Source: Dendronephthya gigantea
Lineage: Eukaryota; Cnidaria; Anthozoa; Malacalcyonacea; Nephtheidae
Length of the DNA: 64,000 nt
Reading direction: 5' to 3'
Assembly: GCF_004324835.1 (NCBI RefSeq)
Contig: NW_021163012.1
Location: forward strand, 3,700,001-3,764,000
The first letter of the stretch is position 1; each line of letters begins with the position of its first letter. A program made the position numbers and the translations under genes. Positions 1 to 11,600 of the stretch are shown here, one piece after another. Under the pieces are notes generated by a model. It did no database searches. It saw only the letters and a list, made by a program, of their open reading frames with translations, and was not told the DNA's origin.

Positions 1-107
1 GCTAAAAATTGTCTGTTGAACTGTTTTCCCTTTCCAAGATAATTTTGGTGTTTTCCACCAGACAAAAGCTCAAAGAAAGATATAGAATGTAATTCCCTTC
101 CTTTTCA

Positions 108-321
108 GGGGCCAGTTGTTCAAAGTTGGGTTAGCGCTAACCATGGATTAAATTTTAATCAACTGTTTTCGTTTAAGTGTTTCTGAACCACAGTTTGTTT
201 TAAAACTTTTACAAAATCTGGCTTTTGTCAGCTAGTCCAGAAAATATTTATAAAAATAATATTATGTAAAGATTTGCTTTAACCCAGGGTTAAGCTAACC
301 GGCTTTTGAAAAACCGGCCCC
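108..321. repeat. GGGGCC-family TIR element
   Basis: The left end reads GGGGCCAGTTGTTCAAAG and the right end is its near inverse, CTTTTGAAAAACCGGCCCC. The element is about 214 bp with no coding potential. Related ends occur at 26255, 27519, 28079 and 52705, so this is one copy of a dispersed non-autonomous family. Confidence 0.7.
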
Positions 322-1057
322 AGCAGGATAAATTAAACTTATGCCTTGCTCAATCTGTCCACTATAAGCTATAAAGAATGTTTATAGTGAGAAAACTCCA
401 TATCTAAATGTGCAGGCTGTAGCTTAGGTACTCCTAAAAGTAACATCCCCAGAATCAAATTAAATAAAGTATATAAATTAGGTGTAAATTAGATCAACTA
501 TTTAGCAAGCCAATTGTGTTAAACATAAAAAACCAGGTTCCACACCTTGAAAAAATTTTTTATGACCTTTGGCCAAGCAGCAAGTGCCAAACCCACCAAC
601 CATAGTGCCCCCCTACCCTGTTTAGTTAATTGCCAAGACCCCACACCCCACAGCGGTGATTTCTCTGAATGTATGCATTTTGCCACGCACCCTTAAGAGC
701 CATTAAAGAACTCTACTCGAAATAATATTTGAAATATTTTCAACGTCTGCCCTTGTGTTTAGTGCAAACAAACTACGTATATTGTTTAGCCGCCAAGCAA
801 AGCACAACAAACAAAATTCCGTACAAAGGAATGCGCTTTCATTATCCTCAAGCGAAACTGTGAAAGACTCTCTTTAAATTCTATGGCATAAATCGCACGC
901 GCGACGCTGGAATTTCAACCCTGAAATCGTATCGTTTTCGAAAACAAAACACATAAATTTCGAGGCAAAAAAGCACACGAAACATGCCGCAAGTACATAA
1001 GCGTTTGCAACACTTGTATTCGCGTATAAAAGCACAAAAATTTAGGCCAGTGATCAC
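322..1057. other. No gene recognised; probable first intron of the ZMYND11-like gene
   Basis: The stretch lies directly downstream (minus strand) of the donor that ends the ZMYND11-like exon. I looked for the PHD-finger exon expected next in that family (closely spaced Cys codons) and did not find it. The rest of the gene must lie beyond base 1. Confidence 0.4.
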
Positions 1058-1372
1058 CTTGGTTGTCTTTGAATTGCCATTAAGATCGTTCGGTTCTTGT
1101 AAGCTGTTTATAATCCGATACGACAATTGCTCGTTGCCTTTCTTGCAGCCTTTGTGAGAAATCGCAAGCGTTTCTCGGAAGAGTCCGTCCTCGACGGCAA
1201 ACCGTAGTTGCTTCGAGATGTCCGCTTGCTTCCATTCAAATTCACGCAAAACGAAGCGAAGTATTCGCTCTTCGTTCGGGCATTGCTTTTGATAACAAAT
1301 CCCTTTGATGGCTTCGTATATGGCACGTGAATACTGCGAGTCAGAACTTCGGCGCACACAGACGCGAACCAT
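1058..1372 (-). CDS. ZMYND11/BS69-like protein, first coding exon (partial gene)
   Basis: Human ZMYND11 is a chromatin reader with an N-terminal SAMD1-like winged helix, then PHD, bromo, PWWP and MYND domains. This exon encodes 105 residues. Residues about 15-85 match the ZMYND11 N-terminus: AIYEAIKGICYQKQ aligns with its LWAAIEIIRNQKQ, LRFAVEDGLFRETL with LSLAVKDGLIVETL, and KGCKKGNEQLSY with KGSKAGIEQEGY. The first in-frame ATG is at 1372; the same frame stays open further upstream. The exon ends at a good donor (AAG|gtgatc at 1058/1057) in phase 0. Later domains lie off the left edge. A SAMD1 or KAT6 winged helix is the main alternative; the ETL and KG..AG/KG-EQ matches favour ZMYND11. Confidence 0.68.
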
Positions 1373-2067
1373 AGTCGAAAAAAGCTGTTTTCCAAAGCTG
1401 AGACGCTTCACAACCGACGTGCACAAACCACAAGAGTCAAACAACGTTTACAAGCCCATAAAAAATCATATAAGGCAGCGAGCTTTTTCGAGTGCTGACA
1501 GTCGAAGTGCTTTCGCTATCCGGATACGCATCGCTTCCGTTTCAACACGAATTTGTAAATACTACACGCTCGCTTCGGGAAAGTTGCGGTGCACAAAAGC
1601 AAAAGTTTCGCTTGTTTTTTTTGTCGGCTAACAAACCTTCTGTTGTTTAGGGCGCATAAATAATGGCTTCGAGTCGTTCATATAGCGATTATTGATGATA
1701 ATAGGCCATTTATCGCCCGACGAATGTGCCTAAAGTTTGTGAAACATTATATTACGAAGAGTGTTATTTCCGCTTCCACATTCGACATTATGTCAGTTTA
1801 TAAACAAAGTTATTTGTTCGCAAAAATTTGCATCAGAATACCTGCCCATACCCTTGTCACGACTAGCCGGAGGTACAGTATTTTAAAACCAAATGACAGC
1901 CAAATCCGATTTTTTAATTTGCTAAGAATAAAAAAAAAGGTTCTGGTTTTATAATATAACCGCTCCCGTAGGAGCAAAATTGATTGAATTTCGGAAAAAA
2001 AACAGGAAAGTAATTGGCGATGACATTTTGTCAGGTTTATTGCTAATTTCTCCTATTTTCGTGCCAA
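1373..2067. other. Upstream region of the ZMYND11-like gene; no other gene seen
   Basis: This is probable 5' untranslated and promoter sequence of the minus-strand gene. Open frames on the plus strand show no family resemblance or codon signal. No TATA box or other promoter element could be assigned. Confidence 0.35.
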
Positions 2068-2300
2068 TTTTTGACATTTTTTGTCGCCAGGTTTGACATT
2101 TTTTTGTGCCCAATTTTAATCTTTTCTGTTGTCAATTTTTGCTACTTTTTGTTGTCGGATTTTGCTACTTTTTGTTGTCATTCTTTGCTACTTTTTGTTG
2201 TCAATTTTTGCTACTTTTTGTTGTCAGCTTTTCCTACTTTTTGTTGTCAATTTTTGCTACTTTTTGTCGATTTTTGCTATTTTCCGCTAAATTTTGCTAA
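2068..2300. repeat. Pyrimidine-rich tandem repeat, about 23-bp unit
   Basis: A unit close to TTGTCAATTTTTGCTACT plus a T run recurs about seven times with small changes, interrupted by one TTTTCCTACTTT variant. Two frames stay open through it only because of the periodicity; the hydrophobic Phe/Leu peptides they would give are not taken as genes. Confidence 0.8.
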
Positions 2301-2515
2301 TGACGTATTGTTTTCTTCTAATTTCAACCCCGCTTTCTTGTCAATTTCCGCTTGCGGAAATATATTTTAGCCACAACCTGGCACATGAAACTTCTCAATT
2401 TAAAACCTCTGTAAAATAAACCAATAAAATCGAACTGAATAAAATCGCGCCCAGAAGCGATAATTGAGGGGTGATGGACGTATTTAAGTCTGGTTAACAA
2501 CGTACTGTGGCATTT

Positions 2516-2660
2516 TAGGCAAAAAGACACAAAACTTCTCGACATTTCGATTTTCGAGCGAAGCGGCTTCGTTAGGCGAGTGAGTATAATCATACCCACT
2601 TTTTTGGTGAAAACCATAAGGTCGAAACGTCGAGAAGTGTTTTTTGTCTATTTAGGCAGT
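2516..2660. repeat. Penelope-type terminal repeat, inverted pair (degenerate)
   Basis: CTTCTCGACATTTCGA on the left and TCGAAACGTCGAGAAG on the right are inverted copies of the 3' terminal motif that closes the Penelope-like remnant ending near 48535. The outer parts (a TTTTGTCTATTT..AGGCAGTTGTTA-like tail) are also shared. The internal part has decayed. Confidence 0.65.
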
Positions 2661-2756
2661 TGTTAGATGCAAAGTTGTTTAAACCACGCCACGCTGCTCC
2701 CTGGCTATGTATGGTGGGTGCATATTATTCATATATTCGTCTTGTGCCCGACTGAA

Positions 2757-3190
2757 TGATTTCCTCCTGTAGTAACACTGGATCAATAAGGGATAATCCC
2801 TACTAGACTTCTAGGAAAAACAGTTTAGAACCGATAGAGCTATCCAATATAAATGTTAGTTTAGTTTAGGTTTTCATCCGTAGTAACCCTCAGTGGCGTG
2901 GCCAGCCTAACGATATGCAAATTTTACGTTATTATTATTATTCATTTCTTTAGGAATTCATTGTTTTCACAGTAAATGAACACCACATTTTAGCATAGCA
3001 TGACTAAATTGTCGGGCTGGCTACGCCACTGGTAAAACTGAGTAATAAGAGATAATCCTCACTGCATGGGCCTCTGGGAAGAACAGTTACGGTTTACTGA
3101 GTTTAGAACTGAGAGAACTATCCAGTATAAATACAGTTAGTTTATATACTTTAGGTTTCCTACTGTAGTAACACTTACATGCACGACTTG
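2757..3190. repeat. Copies of a ~114-bp satellite
   Basis: CCTGTAGTAACACTGG, GATCAATAAG, CTAGGAAGAACAGTTTA and GAGCTATTCAGTATAAATA recur in order. The same unit forms a four-to-five-copy array in the LATS intron at 8860-9350. The array here is interrupted by the hAT-like element at 2891-3031. Confidence 0.75.
2891..3031. mobile_element. hAT-like MITE inserted in satellite
   Basis: The termini CAGTGGCGTGGCCAGCC and GGCTGGCTACGCCACTG are inverted repeats. The flanks GTAACCCT (2883-2890) and GTAAAACT (3032-3039) form an imperfect 8-bp target duplication. Eight-base duplications with CAG-type ends are typical of the hAT superfamily. There is no coding content in 141 bp. Confidence 0.75.
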
Positions 3191-3888
3191 ATCTGACAAC
3201 AAAACTATAAGAGATGACCCTTTAGAAAAAAATGTATATATAGAACAGATCACTGAAAAGCAAATATGAACTTCCGTCCGAGCGTTTACAAAGCCAAAGA
3301 GCGAAACACACACATCAATCATGCACACAATCTTGTAAAAACATCTCAAAATATTTATTAGGATAAAAACCTATATATTCCAATTTAAGATAAGTCAATA
3401 TTTATATATAAGTACATATATATACTATCTAAGACTGTAATGTACACATACTCGCGCAATGCCTCAAGATCTCAATAGGTAAAGTGTATTCTGATTAATT
3501 TAGCATTAAAAATTCTACAGCCAGCCTGGGAGTGAGTTTGGAGCACTGATCTGCAAACTAAGCTGGATGGCCGTCGAAGACATCGATTAAAGACACAAAA
3601 CACCTTTTTTACAAGTATAGAACATTTTTAGATTTTTATCTGTCAATAGCTCCTTAAAGATCGCTTGTTATGATATTTATTGCCAAGGGCTATGTATGCA
3701 ATTACCTATGCAAATTTGGAAATAAATAAATCATAAATGGTTAAACTATAGACGGCCATGTTTGATGGCAGCCCGGCAAATTAATTTCAGGGTTGGATTT
3801 TATCGAGTGTTGTTACCCAAACTTTTTATTCCAACTAATTTTAAAATCGTAATACGTTTTAAAAGGTTTTAATACCAGAAACTTCAAA
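3191..3888. other. No gene recognised
   Basis: AT-rich unique-looking sequence with poly-A/T and TATATA tracts. No splice-bounded frame resembling a known family was found on either strand. Confidence 0.35.
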
Positions 3889-3889
3889 A

Positions 3890-4185
3890 TAGAGCTGTTT
3901 TGTAACTTAGTACTAGGGAAAACCGCTAGCAAACTCTCTGTTTTAAATCCACAGAGTTAAGTGTGCAATAATTTCGCTAAATTACAAACGTTCCAAATAA
4001 AATTCGTGATTTTCAGCAGTGACGTATTTACCACGAACGTGAAACACATACGGCAAAGCTGAATTTGCTGCTATACTAAATACATCAGAATGGCCTGTTG
4101 CTTTCTCATATTACTGCTGAACTTCACGAGTTTTATGTAGAACGTTTGTAATTTAAACTCAAAACTAAAAGGCTCTGAATAGACA
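3890..4185. repeat. Diverged copy of a foldback element
   Basis: Blocks such as TCGCTAAATTACAAACGTTC, AACACATACGGCAAAGCTG and TTTTATGTAGAACGTTTG also occur, in the same order, in the long foldback element at 49581-50086. This copy is shorter and more diverged. Confidence 0.65.
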
Positions 4186-4532
4186 TATCCAGGACAGACA
4201 TATCTGGAAGTGTTAAAAATGACTTAAAAAGTTTTCTGTCTTAAAAATGATAAGCATAAACCATCCAGCTTTCTTATCGTATCAGCGTATGCTGTCAAAC
4301 ATTCCTCCAAAGCCAAACAATCCCCCCTGATTATTTTGAACCACTGATTTGAACTCATATAAAACCTACTACCGGTAGAGGAGCCCTTTCCACGGGGTGG
4401 AAATTTTTTAGCAAACGAAATTTCTCGCTCAATTTCTTCTTTAATCATCACCAGTCAATGACTGGCAAAACTTTTATAGAAAATCGAAGGATACATTTTT
4501 TACCGAAAACGGTGGTAATGTACAGCTCACAA
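4186..4532. other. No gene recognised
   Basis: A 75-codon open frame lies on the minus strand at 4224-4451. It has no recognisable domain and no splice context, and I do not call it a gene. Confidence 0.3.
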
Positions 4533-4693
4533 CCGTGGCGTCGCCAGCATCGATAAGTGCATGGGGTGGACATATTCATATATTCATGTTCACAGACCGT
4601 TACGACAATCAATTTGAAAGAAATGAATAATGTCTAAAACACGAATATATTAATAAGTCCCCCCCCCCACTTATCAAGCAGGCGACGCCACTG
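4533..4693. mobile_element. hAT-like MITE with perfect 8-bp target duplication
   Basis: The left end CCGTGGCGTCGCC and right end GGCGACGCCACTG are inverted. GCTCACAA flanks the element exactly on both sides (4525-4532 and 4694-4701). The TIR is close to that of the element at 2891-3031. It is 161 bp and non-coding. Confidence 0.82.
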
Positions 4694-5209
4694 GCTCACA
4701 ATGCAGCATATATTTTACAAGTTCTTTTCAGGGAGAACGTTTTTTATATATCTCGTTAAATAAGTATCTGCAACTACACTGAGAACCGCTTGTTAGCCTG
4801 AAATTTTTTGAGCCGATTCAACACAATTGAACGAGAAATGAGTCGCGAGAAAGAAGTATTTTGTCTCTTGGAATTCGTTTTTGTTGATCGGATGCAGGTC
4901 CTATTGATAAGCAGGCTATATAAACAGTGTGAAATTGACCTTTTTGGCCGCGTCTAGGAAAAGCCAAATAAAAAAACGACTGCTTTAAAACAGTATTTGA
5001 AAAAGCGTCTTGTTAATTTCTAGCGACTTTTTACAAATAGGGACATTAAACAACTGCGTTAGATAGACTTGTTTTAAAAGAAAGCAGATTTTTAATGCTC
5101 TCATAGCATTGCTCGCGAATACCTGCCTATCGGATCCTTAAATGACCCTATAGTTCCTTTTGCACAATCCCCGACATCCCGAGGTATGCTTCGTTGTCCC
5201 TTAATACCT
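4694..5209. other. Downstream flank and probable 3' untranslated region of LATS
   Basis: The LATS stop codon is at 5210-5212 on the minus strand, so the part nearest it is likely 3' UTR. No poly(A) site could be placed with confidence. Confidence 0.35.
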
Positions 5210-5656
5210 CTACACGAACACGGGAGCCTTGCTTTCGTCACTCTCCGTCCCGTCCCAGGAGCTGTAGTTTGACACAGACGAGCGGGCCTGGTCTTGAGTG
5301 AAAAAGCGCCTGAACGTGAACTCGTAGAACGCGTGCGATGGGTGCTTGGACTTTGTGCCATCGTCGGAAATCTCCGTCATGCTGGCGCAATCGCTGTCCG
5401 GCGGACGTTCGGGGCCGACCGGATCGAAGTTCGACGTGTCTTCAGGATGGAGAATCTGGGGAATGTAATGCGCTTTCGTTCGACGGATCATGAGCCAGTC
5501 GATGCCGTGGAAGAATGAATGGTTCTTGATATCGTCCACGCCACCGTTGCCAAGTCTTTGATTAGCGCTTGTACACAAATGGAGAATAAGATCTTCAGCT
5601 TCGGACGAGAGTTTCGCCTGTCTGGGGATATTCAAAGTCGTTTCCCAGTTTATAAC
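5210..5656 (-). CDS. LATS: LATS coding exon 3 (AGC C-tail and hydrophobic motif)
   Basis: The acceptor ctac (minus-strand gtag) ends at 5657 and the first codons read [10 protein letters not shown], matching VINWQTSLHI of vertebrate LATS. The exon gives 148 residues and ends in APVFV; human LATS1 ends DLVYV. It carries the C-terminal kinase lobe end, the NFDPV turn motif and the hydrophobic motif. Confidence 0.95.
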   Translation of the reverse strand, partial: VINWETTLNIPRQAKLSSEAEDLILHLCTSANQRLGNGGVDDIKNHSFFHGIDWLMIRRTKAHYIPQILHPEDTSNFDPVGPERPPDSDCASMTEISDDGTKSKHPSHAFYEFTFRRFFTQDQARSSVSNYSSWDGTESDESKAPVFV

Positions 5657-8600
5657 CTACGAAATATAGGGTTAGATTTATAACCGTCTGCACATTTGCC
5701 CAGAAAAAAGGCCTGAGGTAGGCGTTAACCTTGGGTTAAGTGAACCGTCTTGGGCACCCGGCCCCTGGACTGACGATATATTTGCATATTTTCTTTAGAA
5801 TTTTAACAGCAGAAATAAATTAGTTCAAAACAACTGTTCTTAATTCAAATGAAAATATGCAAATATTTCGATAGAGAACTATTTCTCTGTAAAGCCGGTT
5901 TTCCACAAGCGATATTTCTCGCGCGAAGCGACATTTTGCTTTTGTTTCAGATCTCTCAACTGCAACTATCTGGAACAAATTGCTCAAATACAAAGGAATA
6001 AAGTCGCTTCGCGCGAAAAATATCGCTAGTGGAAAACCGGCTTAAATGTATATCCAGCCTAAGTGTATCATACAGACTAGAAAACGTCAAGCTAAATACA
6101 GCTCTGAATAATATCTAGTCCTACCTTCATTTGGGTTTCAGCGGCATTAGGAGAGTAAAATGGTGGTCGCCCAACCAACATTTCGTACAATATGACTCCG
6201 ACCGACCACCAATCGCAGAGGTGTGTGTAAGGTATCCGCAGCAGCACTTCTGGCGCGATGTAGTTTGGCGTTCCGACCAGCGAGTGCGCTTGGCAGCGCA
6301 TGTGCTGACGTATGTGCCGCCTGGCCAGCGGCTTCTTCCCATCCATGGCATGCCCGCAGCGGCATTTGTGTTCCTTCGCCCAATTGTCGTCGATCTCCAA
6401 ACTTGGATTACGGCTGTGATTTCGAGAAAGCGTACCGCTCTGATAGTACTTGGAATCGTGTGTCCAACGGAATCCAGTGCAGAGGCCAAAATCGGTCAGT
6501 TTTATGTGACCGTCGCTATCGATCAGAACATTATCGGGCTTAATGTCCCGGTGGATGAACCCCATACGATGAACAGACTCGATAGCCAACACAAGTTCCG
6601 CGATATAAAATCTCGCCATGTCCTCGCGAAATACACCCTTGTTTATCAACAAGCTCATAAGGTCTCCGCCCGGAACATACTCCATGACAAAGTACAGATT
6701 ATCCTTGTCTTGAAACGAGTAAAACAACTTCACCACCCATTCGTTGTCTGCTTCTGCAAGAATATCGCGTTCAGCCTTCACGTGGGCAACCTGATTCCGT
6801 TTTAATACCTCCGCCTTTTTTAATATTTTCATCGCGTATAATGATCCTGATTGCACGTGTTTCGTCAAACAAACTTCGCCAAATGCCCCGACACCAATCA
6901 CTTGCAGTTTGTTAAACATGGACGGGTCCATTTTGGTGCGTTTCAGACGGATATAGTTGGATTCTTTTTGGCTCAAGATTTTTCGCATTTGCGACTGCGC
7001 GTCCTCCGAAAGATGGACTCGTCGCATTTCTTGTTCGAGCTGAGCTTTCCGCATTTCCCGCTCTTTCGCATCCTTCAGGACGTTCTCCATCCTCTGTTCC
7101 ATGTAAAATTTGTACGTCTGTGGGGACACGTGCCGCCGCTGACTTCGCTTTTCGCCGTTGACGGCGGACTCCGCATTGCTGACGTCGATTTCCGGCCGCT
7201 TCCGAACGTGCACGACGAGGGTGCCGGTTTTGTTCTTGTACACGGGCGGACCGCTATCTTCGTCCGTGCCGTCGAATGACGTCATCGAAGCAAGGTCGAA
7301 CCCAGGAAAATCTGCGTCTTCGATAGTGGAAGAGTGACTCTCTGAGCCATCCGAGCTGACAGACATATCATCGATTGACGGGACATTCTGGTGTACCCAC
7401 CCCTCAAGCTGATTTGCCCGGCTGTTTGATTTCAATGAGCTCTGGCCGCTCTCGGGCGGCGGAGCTGTGGATCTACTATTTTGATAGGGAGGTGGATACT
7501 GCTCGGCCCTTTGGGGGAAATTCCTTGAAGTATTATTCATCAAGGATGGTTGCGAGGCCACTGGACCGTTGTGATAGTCCATCGCCGGCTCAGGTCTTGG
7601 ATACCCAGACTGCACGCCGGGATAGCCGCTCGGACGAGGATCCTGGGCGATGGTGACCGGGCTGGTCTGCACCAGCACGCGAAACGTTGCTGACTGTCCG
7701 GGGCTTTTCGACACAACGGGTGTTAAACTCGTAGGGGGAGTAGTGACCTGGGGGCCGTTCGCTGCATTGAGGTTCACTTGAACTTGGAATTGTGGCGTGG
7801 CCATCTGGGGGGGTTGCTGTGGAGGGTACCCACCGGTCGAAAAATTGCCATGGTTACCATTTGCTGGCGGGGGCAATTTGTTTTGGGTCACCGAATATGG
7901 TGTCGACTTCCACGAAGCACCGCCTTCGGGTATCCCCGATCGGCTATTTGGTACCGGAGACTTGCCCCTGCTCGGCACATCCGGCCATTTGGTGACTTTC
8001 CATTCGGCCTGTGAAATTGTCTTGTTCCCAGAAGGTAGTGCGGTCGTCTGCATGTAGGTGGATGTTTCCACCTCCCTCGTAAGGTGGCTTGCAACTGGCG
8101 GACGATCCGGACCGGGTCTGTTGTGCTTCTGGTGGGTGGGGAATCTGTAGGGTGGTGGGGACTTGGTGGGAAATTGCATGTGGTTGATGGGACTCGGCGC
8201 CTCGCGACCTCGAGTGGCGTTAGGGTTTATCCTCTGGTACCCATCGTTGTTGGCCATCGCACGAACGAAGTCGAAGTCTGACGGGGAAAGTAGACTGTGA
8301 TGTAAGGCATCCTTGGAGATCGAAAATAGAAAGAGTTATGAGTTATTTTCAATATTTTTATTATGTATGGTAGTAGATTGGTAATCTATAATATTTCCAT
8401 ATTTAAAATCGACAAATATAATCCTTGATAATGCTTAATTTAACCCTTAATCTAATCCTTTGCTGTTAGTAGTTGGGTCAGGATAGTCTAGGTAAAATTT
8501 GAGGATTAGTTGGGATTATATTCGCGAAATCTGTACATACAAATTACTATTCTTTTCCGCGCGTAAACTAAATTATAAAAAATTTAAGGCTAATTCGAAA

Positions 8601-11600
8601 ACGCCGCTATATTTCAGTTTCACATTATCCAATACCTCAAACCAGATTATCTATTCATATTAAATTTTGAATGCTTTTTACAAACTGAACTGCGCAGTGC
8701 TAGTAAATTTCCCTTGGTTGATTATTCAACCACGCAAATCACTAGGACTTAAATTCTGATTTTTGACTTAATATGGTCTGTCTTAATGACATAATTTATA
8801 GAATAGTATGAAAACATAAGACCTTATATGTCACGAGGGAATTTAGTAAAAATAAAGTTAGTTTATAATACAGCTATTGTTTGGTCTAGAGAGACTAGAG
8901 AGTTTAGTCTGATAGAGCTATCCAGTAAAAATAAAGTTGGTTTAGTTTAGGTTTTCTCCTGTAGTAACACTGGATTATCCTTATAGGACCTGTAGGAAAA
9001 TCTGTTTATAGAACTGATTGAGTTATTCAGTATAAATAAAGTTAGTTTAGTTTATGTTTCCTCCTGTAGTAACACTGGATCAATAAGAGATGATCCTTAC
9101 TGGACCTCTAGGAAGAACAGTTTAGAACTGATAGAGCTATTCAGTATAAATAAAGTTTGTTTAGTTTAGGTTTCCTTCTGTAGTAACGCTGGATCAATAA
9201 GAGATTATCCTTATGGGACCAGAAGGAAAAACAGTTTAAAACTGATTGAGCTATTCAGTATGAATAAAGTCAGTTTAGTTAAGGTTTCTTCCTGTAGTAT
9301 AACACCGGATCAATAAGAGGTGATCCTTACTGGACCTCCAGGAAGAACAGCATGTGTGAGAAAAATGCTATAAAACCAGTTAGACATAAGACTTAGACAA
9401 TTAAATTGTCAACACATCGCTAAGTCATTGGGAACTATAGTGCGCTGCGGGTACATAAACAAAGTATACGCTGAATAGAACTTTAGAATGCCAATACAAG
9501 GAGAAGGCTGGCAGGCTGACACCTTCTTTTAACAACTTAGCATCAAATGTGCTATACAAAAATTTCATATCATAAAATAGACAAAGACACTTCTCGAAGT
9601 TTCGAACCAAGGCTAAGGTCGGATTAAGGTCCTGTTCAAGAGAGTTACTAACTCTCCTGAGAAAAGCCGCGGCTTCACGTCGAAACATCGTGAAGTATTT
9701 TCGTATATTTTACGGTAATTTTGTGTATAATGTATACAATATTTGATGCAAAAATACACCTAATGTTTGATTGTACCGTATATGTTCATTGCGAAGCTTT
9801 GAAATGACATTTAAAGTTTGTACCATTAAATTATTAACGATAATTCCTTAAATTTCAATTTGATGTCTTAAAACTAACAGTTCAAATTCAAAATCTAAAT
9901 TATTTAGTAAATTATTTAAAGAACAAAGCCTCAATCAATGTCTAAATTAGCAAATAGCGCGGAAATTTCTCCACCCAAGAAAACTTTTCATGTTATAACA
10001 AAACGCCAGTTCTAAATTTATCCCAGAATTAATACAAATGAAAAAGTTTTGTTGCATCGACATTTGCTAATCACTAATTTTTTTAGATCTACAGTACGCC
10101 TCTTAGTTTATACGACGATTCCCTCACACACAGAAATGTCTCCGAAATTTTACGGCATTGTCAATTGCATATTTCATATTGAAATGAACGCTTTCTAATT
10201 TATTATTCGAGTGCATGTTATTTCACGCAGTTTATGTTGCGATGTTGGCGAGCGAGCGAGCCTTTACGAATCAACACTGACTGGTTTCATATTTTCACAT
10301 GCATTTAACTCAAGGTGCAAAAAATGTAAATTTATAATTAACTCATTAGTATTTTGACATGCTACTTGCAAATTCACCTAAAGTGCAAAGTATTCTACTA
10401 AACTATCCATTAAAACATTATGCCCTTTGGCAGAAATCATGAAGCAGTTTTAATGCATTATGATCATACAATTATGTGGCAGTTTTTTCCTCATTTCTGC
10501 AAAAGCACCACATCTCCATTTACACAACAGCAGCTCAAAAATTCATACTTCAGAGAAGAAATGCCAGGTTACAAAACAATTATCTCAATAGCATGACATT
10601 TCTCCTTGGCAATTTTAAAATACCCCATTTTTTATGTCAAATTTTCAGAGGAAACCCAATATGGCATGAATACCTAAGACCCTGCAGATTAAATACCATT
10701 TAATTATCTGCTGACATTGGAATTTCATTAGTTGCTAACCCCAAAATGTTTGGGCAAAATAAACACTTACGGCATACCACGGCAGCTTTTTTCAATTTTC
10801 CTATCTTTACAACTTATTGACAATTAGAACATATGTATAAGAGCTCTTTCAAACTGAACTACAGAAAAGGTGTATCATTGAAACAAAATTGGCACTTTTC
10901 CAGAACATTCCATTCTCTAGAAATCTTACACTAATTCATGACACTGATTGAGGTATAATTAAAGCCATGTGCTTAAGTGCTTTAAAAGATAGAACTTTAG
11001 GCTTTAGCTAAAACAAGGAAAATAGAAATTTTAGTAATAAATATTAGGAAACTAATCAGTCTTACACTATTGAAAGGAAGCAAATTTTCAACACAAATTT
11101 AACTTGATGTAGTTCGGGCTAATGCCAGACAGCTTTACTTGGAAAAAAAGTGGCTTGGCATATCAAAATATGTAATGAAAGTTATCTGATATGATAAAAT
11201 ATGGCAGAGGGTCAGATATGCTTCAGCTATGAGTAAAGAAATAAAAGAATTACCCAACAGGGTATGTCCAAAAAGACAAAAAAAAAACTAGGAAAGAAAT
11301 ATAGTTGTTCTGATATCATATTGTAATGAAAATTGCTAAAAAAACTTTGCCTTTCATGTGATGAAAATTTTTGAAACGATTGATGTCAAAGGAGATAAAA
11401 TTCTTATGAAAATTGTCTTTCAGGAAATGCCGAAAAGATATTTGAAAAAAACATGAGTGCTCACACATATATTATTTTTTTTACTGTCTATGGGCCTATG
11501 ACATTTGCTATAAAGATGTCAGTTATGAATTTTGCTGGTTGATGAAGCCACCTTGCTGATGTTTGATAGCACATCTTACAGGAAATATGATTTGACATGC

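Noticed and set aside
2071-2370. Two overlapping plus-strand frames giving Phe/Leu/Cys-rich peptides
   Set aside because: They arise from the pyrimidine-rich 23-bp tandem repeat; no start context, signal or family match beyond the repeat.
6131-8281. Several long open frames on both strands overlapping the LATS kinase exon
   Set aside because: They are antisense or shifted shadows of a GC-rich coding exon; none has a domain, and the LATS frame is certain.
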